12,367 nt of DNA from Acidobacteriota bacterium (GTDB taxonomy: Bacteria > Acidobacteriota > Terriglobia > Terriglobales > Acidobacteriaceae). Position 1 is the stretch's first letter, and each line of letters starts with the position of its first letter. Location: positions 1-12,367 of the forward strand of contig JAJYAE010000114.1 in assembly GCA_021779695.1 (NCBI GenBank), read 5' to 3'. A model generated the notes under the pieces. That model was given only the letters and a program-made list of their open reading frames with translations. It searched no databases and was not told the origin of the DNA. The position numbers and the translations under genes are program-made. Below, one piece after another: positions 1 to 5,441 of this stretch.

Positions 1-27
1 CCACGGACTCGATTGACTTTGGATATC

Positions 28-1545
28 TCAGGAGCCGGTGCCGGCTAGCACAACACCAACCGTGCGCATAATGATCTTGATGTCGAGCCAGATGCTCCAG
101 TTTTCAATGTAAGTGACATCGAGGGAGACGTAACTGTCAAAGGATGGGTCTTGTCGCCCCTGAACCTGCCAAAGACCTGTGATCCCTGGCTTCACATCCA
201 GGCGTCTAAGATGGCTAAGCTTGTACTCCCTTACTTCGCTGGCGATGGGCGGTCGAGGCCCTACGACGCTCATATCGCCAATCAACACGTTGATAAACTG
301 CGGAAGCTCATCCAAGGAGTACTTCCGCAGGATGCGCCCCACCCGCGTAATGCGGGGGTCGTTCGTGACCTTGAAAAGCACTCCATCGCGCTCGTTCATA
401 TGCAGAACTTCGCCCAGGCGTATCTCCGCATCCTGAACCATCGTTCTGAACTTGAAGCAGCGAAAGACCCGCCCCTTCTTGCCGATTCGCTCCGAGGCGT
501 ATAGCACCGGACCATGGGAGTCAAGCTTAATAACCACCACAATCAAAAGCAGAAGAGGGGCGAGAAGCACAAGAATCATTGCTGAAAAGACGATATCCAA
601 TCCACGTTTGAGATAGAGTCCAAACTCGGGCACGCGACCGCAGTGAAGCGGGATCGTGGGAAACTGGCCGATGTACTCAATTGGAGCATTCCAAGCCAGA
701 CCGCCATAAAGGTGGGGTACGACCCGCAGGTCGATGCCGTGTGCTCTTGCCTGATCCAACACATCCTGCACCACCCCGCGCTCGCAAGGGACTGTGAAAA
801 ATATCTCATCCACGAAGCGCATGCGGGCTTGCTTGAAGAGAGATTCGAGGCTGCCAACAACATCCGCGGATGCGGACGGGAGAGAAGCGCAGCCATCGGT
901 CAAAGTGATGAAGCCTTTGAACACAAATCCCAGGTGGCGAATGCTCTCGATGTGATGGCGTAGCGCATGAGCCTCTGGCCCGGTCCCGACAATCAGAACA
1001 TTTCGTGTGTCGATTCCGCGATTGAATCGGCTATACAGCAAGATGCGGTAGAGGAAGCGACGGGCGCTGAGGGCAATCGTGACCAGCCCCACCGTGATCA
1101 GCACCACGCGACGCGGGATGTCGCTTGCATGAAGCAGGTAAAGTGCACCGGTCAGCATGAGCCCGGCTGTGAAACAAGCCCTGAAGCTAAGGTGCTGTTC
1201 ATTTAAATGACTGTTGAGCCGTACCGGCGAGTACAAGCGAAATCGTCTGCTGATGGCAACAAGCACGATGGAAAAGCCAAGCAGAATAGCCAGGAGGATT
1301 GAAGTGGAATGAGCCTGAAACAGAGTACCTGCCAGGAATCTCCTCGAGGCTGCGATCGGCCCCAAATGCAACTCGTGCGCGATCGCAATCAGTGTTGCAG
1401 CCAGGATGGTCAAAACATCAAGAACAATCCACAGCTTTGCCTGGTCGGGAGCGCTGCGGGGATTGGTCCCAAGCGCCTCCCCAACGGAATCCGATGAGGA
1501 AAGAACTGACGTCGAAATCTTCTGCCAGAAATCGGAGGTTGCCAT
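28..1545 (-). CDS. Polyprenyl-phosphate sugar-1-phosphate transferase (exopolysaccharide/O-antigen initiation)
   Basis: This 505-residue protein is a long-form initiating sugar transferase (WbaP/WcaJ-like architecture). Such enzymes move a sugar-1-phosphate from a nucleotide sugar to undecaprenyl phosphate at the inner membrane, the first step of exopolysaccharide, capsule or O-antigen repeat synthesis. Hydrophobic segments lie at about residues 36-57, 80-98, 121-139 and 146-165. A Rossmann-like middle domain begins at RNVLIVGTG (181-189). A further hydrophobic segment (about 316-338) precedes the catalytic domain, whose family motifs are KRGLDI (313-318), CFKFRTM (363-369), DELPQ with GDMSVVGPRP (412-432) and PGITGLWQV with GR (453-464). 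Length and motifs look intact. ATG at 1545 is the only start available, because an in-frame stop lies 25 bases upstream; no good Shine-Dalgarno is visible. The sugar specificity cannot be read from sequence. The class is very sure. Confidence 0.95.
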   Translation of the reverse strand: MATSDFWQKISTSVLSSSDSVGEALGTNPRSAPDQAKLWIVLDVLTILAATLIAIAHELHLGPIAASRRFLAGTLFQAHSTSILLAILLGFSIVLVAISRRFRLYSPVRLNSHLNEQHLSFRACFTAGLMLTGALYLLHASDIPRRVVLITVGLVTIALSARRFLYRILLYSRFNRGIDTRNVLIVGTGPEAHALRHHIESIRHLGFVFKGFITLTDGCASLPSASADVVGSLESLFKQARMRFVDEIFFTVPCERGVVQDVLDQARAHGIDLRVVPHLYGGLAWNAPIEYIGQFPTIPLHCGRVPEFGLYLKRGLDIVFSAMILVLLAPLLLLIVVVIKLDSHGPVLYASERIGKKGRVFRCFKFRTMVQDAEIRLGEVLHMNERDGVLFKVTNDPRITRVGRILRKYSLDELPQFINVLIGDMSVVGPRPPIASEVREYKLSHLRRLDVKPGITGLWQVQGRQDPSFDSYVSLDVTYIENWSIWLDIKIIMRTVGVVLAGTGS

Positions 1546-1601
1546 AATCGTGTCGCAGACCCCAAAAAGTCATCAGCCAAACATGCGTGAAAAGAATTTG
1601 C

Positions 1602-1634
1602 TTGATGGAGCATTCATCACGAGCGCTTCATCAA
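1602..1634 (-). promoter_or_regulatory. Inverted repeat in the leader of the sugar transferase gene
   Basis: The arms TTGATGGAGC (1602-1611) and GCTTCATCAA (1625-1634) are complementary at nine of ten positions, with a 13-base spacer. The dyad sits 57 bases upstream of the transferase ATG. The same stretch also reads as an imperfect direct repeat, GAGCATTCATCA (1608-1619) against GAGCGCTTCATCA (1621-1633). It could be an operator or a leader hairpin. In the transcribed sense only a weakly T-rich ATTCTTTTC follows, so an attenuator is possible but unproven. The structure is seen directly; any role is inferred. Confidence 0.35.
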
Positions 1635-1930
1635 ACCTTCTCTAGACTCAAGGCAACCAGGCTTGAAAGTGCAGAGGCACCAGATCGCATTGAACAAATC
1701 TTTTGTCTGCTTCGCGGTGTTTGTTGTATCCGCTGGGAGGATACTGCTTGCGAGCCCACCGTCTTTTATAGGAATGTGTTCCCTGCTATCTGAGGCGGAG
1801 AACGGTAGAAGAAATTCGCTCCGACCCAGGTACGTTTTGAAGAGAGAGAGTTTTTTTACTGCAACCAAGGGGGAATTCTCTCAACTCATTCTACCGAACA
1901 GAAATTGCAACCGTTCCGCTGAATTCAATC

Positions 1931-1955
1931 GTGCAGATCGAGGGAAAATCTGCAC
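1931..1955. repeat. Perfect 8-bp inverted repeat (possible weak terminator)
   Basis: GTGCAGAT (1931-1938) and ATCTGCAC (1948-1955) form a perfect stem with a 9-base loop. It lies about 130 bases past the stop of the Mla-type ATPase gene and could help end that operon's transcript. Neither side carries a proper T-run (TTTGC on plus, GATTG on minus), so it is not a textbook intrinsic terminator. Confidence 0.35.
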
Positions 1956-1963
1956 TTTGCTCG

Positions 1964-1985
1964 CCACACCTCGTCGCAAGTGTGG
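1964..1985. repeat. 6-bp inverted repeat next to the 1931-1955 hairpin
   Basis: CCACAC (1964-1969) and GTGTGG (1980-1985) can pair around a 10-base loop, only nine bases from the preceding 8-bp hairpin. An alternative pairing, CACTTTGC (1953-1960) with GCAAGTG (1976-1982), carries one bulged T. The tandem arrangement suggests a structured RNA end, but a six-base stem alone is close to chance. Confidence 0.2.
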
Positions 1986-2085
1986 GATCCAAGCTCTTCA
2001 AAATCCTACCTGAATAGAATTACCGAATCAATTGGGACTGGCAAGTGAATTCTTGATCACATTTACAGGACCAACAATCCCTCTA

Positions 2086-2928
2086 TTACGTAGGTAATCT
2101 ATATGCATCTAACTTAAGGAACTGCTGAATGTTACTGTCGGGCGATTGAAGAAAGTCAGCAAGGGTTCCAAAGAATCCCGCCTTGCCTTCGTGCAAAAAC
2201 AGAACAGTGTCTGCCAGACGTTCGGCAAAGCGCATGTCGTGGGTCACAACGATACTTGTGAGGCCAAGCTGCCTCTTGAGGCGCTGGATGATGTCTCCGA
2301 GCCGGCGCGCCACAAGTGGGTCTACCATCGTGGTTGGTTCATCATAGAGCACGACCTCAGGCTGCGCCGCCAGAGCGCGCGCTATTGCCACGGCGCGCCG
2401 TCTTCCTGTGGAGAGGCTGGCTGGCAGCTCTTCCATCACATCTTCAGCACCTACCATCGTGATGAGCCGTTCGACAATTTGCTGCACCTGAGCTTCATCA
2501 AGTCCGCCCTGTTCGCGAAGAGGAAAAGCCACATTTTCCCGAACACTGAGGGAGTCAAACAGGGCTCCATTCTGGAAGACCATCGTAATCCGCTTACGGA
2601 CTGCTCGCAGGCCTTCTTCGTCGAGACCGACGACCTCCTCACCGTCGAGACGCACTGAGCCGGAATCCGGCTGCAGGAAACCCATCAAAATCCGGAGAGA
2701 GACCGACTTGCCCACACCGCTGCGACCAAGGATGCACAGGGTCTGTCCCCGCGCAACATGAAAGCTCACATCCTCAAGGACGGGCCGGCCTGAAAATGCG
2801 ATCGATACATGATCAAACGCAATCATCGGTTCCTGAGAAGATGCGCCCCCACCTTGCGCGTTGGGGTTTGTGGAAGGCTCGCCAGTCTGAAGCTCCTGGA
2901 AGCCTGGGATGGTCTCCGAAATAGACAT
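2086..2928 (-). CDS. Mla-type ABC transporter ATP-binding protein (MlaF-like)
   Basis: This 280-residue ABC ATPase resembles MlaF/Ttg2A, the cytoplasmic ATPase that powers phospholipid (or organic solvent) transport between inner and outer membranes with an MlaE permease and an MlaD substrate-binding protein. Seen: Walker A GRSGVGKS (68-75), Q-loop Q119, Walker B VVLYDEP (192-198) and switch His230. The signature is LSTGR (172-176) rather than LSGGQ/M, and the D-loop region reads TTMVDP. The first 34 residues are a low-complexity Gly/Pro/Ser/Asn-rich extension. ATG at 2928 has GGGGAG five bases upstream; an alternative ATG at 2826 has AGGA four bases upstream and would remove the extension. 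It is last in an operon after mobA (16-base gap). No MlaE or MlaD gene is in the window, so partners must lie elsewhere. MlaF-like is likely; another importer-type ATPase is possible. Confidence 0.8.
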   Translation of the reverse strand: MSISETIPGFQELQTGEPSTNPNAQGGGASSQEPMIAFDHVSIAFSGRPVLEDVSFHVARGQTLCILGRSGVGKSVSLRILMGFLQPDSGSVRLDGEEVVGLDEEGLRAVRKRITMVFQNGALFDSLSVRENVAFPLREQGGLDEAQVQQIVERLITMVGAEDVMEELPASLSTGRRRAVAIARALAAQPEVVLYDEPTTMVDPLVARRLGDIIQRLKRQLGLTSIVVTHDMRFAERLADTVLFLHEGKAGFFGTLADFLQSPDSNIQQFLKLDAYRLPT

Positions 2929-2933
2929 TCGTT

Positions 2934-2939
2934 CTCCCC
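2934..2939 (-). promoter_or_regulatory. Ribosome binding site for the MlaF-like gene
   Basis: In the minus sense this reads GGGGAG, five bases before ATG 2928. It supports the long form of the protein, although AGGA at 2831-2834 could serve the shorter start at 2826. Confidence 0.5.
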
Positions 2940-2944
2940 ACAGC

Positions 2945-3601
2945 TTACCCGATGGGAGTTCTAAGCAGGTGTCGGGCGAGCTCGAGATCAGCGGGTGTGT
3001 TGACGTTCATAAACCAGAACCGGGTTGGCAGCGCATTGTCTTCCAGACAAAGACCCTGCTGCGCAAGGCGCTCGGCAGACACGACGAGGATGGGCCTCGA
3101 TCCCTCCGCAGCAGCGGCGCGAATTGCGGCTAGACAACCCCTGTTCTGCAAGGCCAACTGCCTCCTCAACCCGGGAAGCATGTCCCGGCTGAGAAGGACT
3201 GGAAAGGTCTCCGCCAGTCCATTCGAGCTGAAGATAGCTGCTGAAGAGGCCACAAGAGATGCGTGCCGGAGCAAACCGAGGAGAGCGGCCACGGGCATCA
3301 GAGGCTGATCCACCGGAAGAAACAGGGCACGCTGGCTGACGCACGACTCAAGTGCGGCGCAGATCCCGCTCAGAGGTCCGCTACCCTCGTCCTGAATCAC
3401 CTGCACTTGAGGCCACCGATCAGGGTTTCCACCGGCGATCGATGCCCTCAAACCCGCGTCTTGAATCTTGCCCAGTGCGCGTGCCAGGAGCGTCGCAGCA
3501 CCGAGCAGGACCGCTGCTTTGTCTGTGCCCATGCGCCGCGACTGGCCGCCTGCCAGCACAAACCCTGCAGTGTCAGCGGTAGCCCAGGGACATGTCCCCA
3601 T
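2945..3601 (-). CDS. mobA: Molybdenum cofactor guanylyltransferase MobA
   Basis: A 218-residue MobA-type nucleotidyltransferase. MobA joins GMP from GTP to molybdopterin-Mo, making the MGD cofactor of DMSO-reductase-family enzymes such as nitrate reductase and formate dehydrogenase. Seen: the nucleotide-binding start VLAGGQSRRMGTDKA (15-29), DEGSGPLSG (71-79), LPVDQP (95-100, the Mg-binding Asp region, where many homologues have CDMP or CDxP) and the C-terminal NVNTPADL (199-206). Length fits the family. I chose ATG 3601, which overlaps the stop of the dipeptidase gene as TGATG; a TTG three bases earlier (3604) is also possible and sits at a better distance from GAGGAAG inside the upstream gene. 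Either way translation is probably coupled. No molybdoenzyme or other cofactor gene is visible nearby. Confidence 0.9.
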   Translation of the reverse strand: MGTCPWATADTAGFVLAGGQSRRMGTDKAAVLLGAATLLARALGKIQDAGLRASIAGGNPDRWPQVQVIQDEGSGPLSGICAALESCVSQRALFLPVDQPLMPVAALLGLLRHASLVASSAAIFSSNGLAETFPVLLSRDMLPGLRRQLALQNRGCLAAIRAAAAEGSRPILVVSAERLAQQGLCLEDNALPTRFWFMNVNTPADLELARHLLRTPIG

Positions 3602-4971
3602 CAATGCGCAGCTTCCTCAAGAAAGCCAATCAGCGATGCAATGCCGAGTTCATAGTTCTTCAGATTGAACTTCTCATTCGGGGCATGCAGGTTGTCGTCA
3701 GGAAGGCCGAAGCCCATCATCACGCTCGGAATTCCGAGATGATTGGCAAAGTCACCCACGATCGGGATCGATCCGCCGGAGCGAATAAAGACGGTGGAGC
3801 GATTCCACACCTGCTGTAAGGCCCGCGTCGCAGCGCGAATGTACGGATTATCCACCGGAACAAGGCAGGGATCGCCAGTGTGGATGAGACGCACCTCGAC
3901 GTCCACGTCCGGCGGAGCAATCTGTTCCACATAGCTTTTGAACTGGTCAAAGGACTTTTGCGGAATCATGCCTGGGACCAGGCGCATGGAGACTTTGGCT
4001 GTGGCCTTGGCGGGGATCACCGTTTTGGCGCCGGCGCCAATGAATCCGCCAGGCATTCCGTGTACGTCGAGAGATGGACGCGCCCATGTACGTTCCAGAA
4101 CGCTGTAGCCCAGCTCTCCAGTCAGCTGTCTGGAGCCCACTTCGGTGGCTCGATACTGCTCTTCATCGAAGGGAAGATTCCGCCACGCTTCTAATTCCTC
4201 GGCACTGGGGGGAATGAGGCCGTCGTAGAAACCGGGAATGAGGATGTGACCATTCTCATCCTTCAAACGGCTTACGATCTGCGCCAGCGCAACGAAGGGA
4301 TTGGGCGCGACCCCTCCGTACATGCCGGAGTGCAGGTCTGTCCGAGCACCCCGCACCTCAACTTCGGTATAGATCATCCCCCGCAGCCCGACACAGAGAG
4401 TTGGCAGACCAGGAGCAAAGAGCTCCGTGTCGGAAATCAAAGCGAAGTCTGCTTGAAGCTGAGCTGGCCGCGAGGCAACGTACGCTTCGATCCCCTCGCC
4501 ACCGACTTCCTCTTCCCCTTCCATCAGAACGCGAATGTTGATCGGCAGTCGGCCGTTTGCGGCGAGATGCGCTTCAAGCGCCTTCACCTGGGCCCACACC
4601 TGTCCCTTGTCGTCCACTGCGCCTCGCGCGTAGATGTTTCCATTGCGTTCCGTAGGCTCAAAAGGCGGCGTGATCCATTCATCAAGTGGGTCGGGTGGTT
4701 GAACGTCATAGTGGCCATAGACCAGGGCGGTTGGCTTTCCCTCAGCATGGAGCCAATCCGCATAGACAAGCGGATGGCCCTCAGTCTCAATCATCGAGAC
4801 GTTCTCCATCCCAATTCGCCTCAATTCTGCGATCAGCATTTCAGCGGCTGCGCGGCAATCTGCCTTATGTTCGGGCAGTGTCGAGATGGACGGGATGCGG
4901 AGAAAGGCTTTCAGTTCTTCAAGAAAACGCGGGTGATTCTGACGGGCAAATTCCAGAGCAGATGAAGACAT
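3601..4971 (-). CDS. M20 family metallo-dipeptidase
   Basis: A 456-residue zinc-dependent peptidase of family M20, of the CNDP/ArgE/DapE-related dipeptidase type; it probably cleaves short peptides in the cytoplasm. Visible metal and catalytic residues: H87 and D89 in YGHYDVQPPDP, D120 in RGAVDDKG, the Glu pair E154/E155 in MEGEEEVGGEG, D181 in ISDTE, H214 in the dimerisation domain (DLHSG) and H429 in NLHAPNE. All expected ligands are present, so it should be active. The frame stays open 108 codons further upstream, but that part overlaps the rhodanese gene and has random composition. ATG 4971 has AAGGGAG seven bases before it and begins the domain directly. No signal peptide is seen. It overlaps the mobA start as TGATG and follows the rhodanese by 83 bases. 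Exact substrate is unknown. Confidence 0.93.
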   Translation of the reverse strand: MSSSALEFARQNHPRFLEELKAFLRIPSISTLPEHKADCRAAAEMLIAELRRIGMENVSMIETEGHPLVYADWLHAEGKPTALVYGHYDVQPPDPLDEWITPPFEPTERNGNIYARGAVDDKGQVWAQVKALEAHLAANGRLPINIRVLMEGEEEVGGEGIEAYVASRPAQLQADFALISDTELFAPGLPTLCVGLRGMIYTEVEVRGARTDLHSGMYGGVAPNPFVALAQIVSRLKDENGHILIPGFYDGLIPPSAEELEAWRNLPFDEEQYRATEVGSRQLTGELGYSVLERTWARPSLDVHGMPGGFIGAGAKTVIPAKATAKVSMRLVPGMIPQKSFDQFKSYVEQIAPPDVDVEVRLIHTGDPCLVPVDNPYIRAATRALQQVWNRSTVFIRSGGSIPIVGDFANHLGIPSVMMGFGLPDDNLHAPNEKFNLKNYELGIASLIGFLEEAAH

Positions 4972-4978
4972 AACGAAG

Positions 4979-4985
4979 CTCCCTT
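4979..4985 (-). promoter_or_regulatory. Ribosome binding site that sets the dipeptidase start
   Basis: The minus strand reads AAGGGAG, seven bases before ATG 4971. It argues for this start over the longer open frame that runs back to 5295 through the rhodanese gene. Confidence 0.65.
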
Positions 4986-5054
4986 GCTTCAAATTCAACA
5001 TCCGTGAGTATAGGCGGTTGAAGCGTAACTGTGCTGCTGAAGATCGAAACAGGC

Positions 5055-5378
5055 TTAATAGCGCGGGACGGAGGGGTCCACGGACAATGACCATGCCTCG
5101 ATCCCGCCTCGCATGGATTGAACATGGTCGAATCCTTCCTTGCGAAGCCAAGCCGTGACGGCCAAAGAGCGTTGTCCGAGATGGCAAACGACGATGAGAT
5201 GCTCGTCGGGGTCGAGTTCCTGATTTGCGCGCGAGGGAACATCCCCCATGGGCATCAAAAGACTCCCCTCGATGCTGGCGCGGGTGAACTCCCACGGCTC
5301 ACGGACATCCAGAAGCCGTGCCTTCCTGTTGCGAATCAGCTCAGCAGACTCGGCGGGGGAAATCTCGTATTCGAGCAT
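5055..5378 (-). CDS. Single-domain rhodanese-like protein
   Basis: A 107-residue, single-domain rhodanese. Such proteins carry sulfane sulfur as a persulfide on a catalytic Cys and pass it to cyanide, thiols or partner proteins. Seen: the N-terminal LLDVREPWEF (22-31), the active-site loop VCHLGQRS with Cys65 and Arg70 (CxxxxR), and the C-terminal GGIEAW (91-96). Length matches small GlpE/PspE-size rhodaneses. No signal peptide is present, so it is cytoplasmic. ATG 5378 gives the expected domain start; only a weak TGGAT lies upstream. It is the first gene of the minus-strand operon leading into the dipeptidase, mobA and the Mla-type ATPase. A sulfur-delivery link to the molybdenum cofactor is conceivable but is only inference from the neighbourhood. 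Confidence 0.92.
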   Translation of the reverse strand: MLEYEISPAESAELIRNRKARLLDVREPWEFTRASIEGSLLMPMGDVPSRANQELDPDEHLIVVCHLGQRSLAVTAWLRKEGFDHVQSMRGGIEAWSLSVDPSVPRY

Positions 5379-5441
5379 GGATCCAGTGTAGGACAGAGCA
5401 CGGTTGGCCTTTGGGTTGGCGATGCAGTTACTCTGGAGTCA
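5379..5441. promoter_or_regulatory. 63-base divergent intergenic region (rhodanese operon / uup-like gene)
   Basis: The rhodanese gene leaves to the left and the ABC-F gene to the right, so promoters for both should lie here or reach into the coding ends. On the plus strand TTGGCC (5404-5409) is followed 17 bases later by GTTACT, a poor match to a sigma-70 pair. No dyad operator is evident. The assignment rests on geometry, not on a clear motif. Confidence 0.4.

Larger units (their letters stand above)
1546..2085. other. 540-base non-coding region with inverted repeats
   Basis: This gap separates the start of the sugar transferase gene (minus strand) from the end of the Mla-type ATPase gene (minus strand). 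It should therefore hold the terminator of the upstream operon and the promoter and leader of the transferase. It is visibly more A/T-rich than its flanks. It contains a (GA)5 run followed by seven T (1841-1857) and three inverted repeats listed separately. Short reading frames exist on both strands (such as 1663-2013 plus and 1617-1868 minus). Their translations resemble no family I know and they lack convincing ribosome binding sites. I found no sigma-54 -24/-12 element and no convincing sigma-70 promoter. TATAAA around 1767-1772 (minus sense) and TAGAAT around 1893 (minus sense) are -10-like but lack a proper -35. Confidence 0.6.

Noticed and set aside
33..46. Palindrome AGCCGGTGCCGGCT as a terminator for the sugar transferase gene
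   Set aside because: It lies inside the last codons (Ala-Gly-Thr-Gly region), its loop would be only two bases, and no T-run is visible before the window edge.
1841..1857. (GA)5 plus T7 tract as an intrinsic terminator
   Set aside because: No stem-loop precedes the T-run on the plus strand, and no plus-strand gene reads into it.
1617..2013. Open frames on both strands in the gap (1663-2013 plus, 116 codons; 1617-1868 minus, 83 codons)
   Set aside because: The translations have no recognisable domain, biased amino-acid make-up and no good ribosome binding site, and the plus-strand frame covers the tandem hairpins.
4246..4965. Plus-strand frame of 239 codons opposite the dipeptidase
   Set aside because: Antisense shadow of a complete M20 enzyme; no recognisable features.
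4972..5295. In-frame extension of the dipeptidase to 5295
   Set aside because: It overlaps the rhodanese gene in another frame, is Arg/Ser-rich without domain character, and a strong ribosome binding site sits right before ATG 4971.
5118..5441. In-frame extension of the Uup-like protein back to 5118
   Set aside because: It is antisense to the rhodanese gene and adds residues unlike any ABC-F N-terminus; ATG 5442 begins the family start directly.
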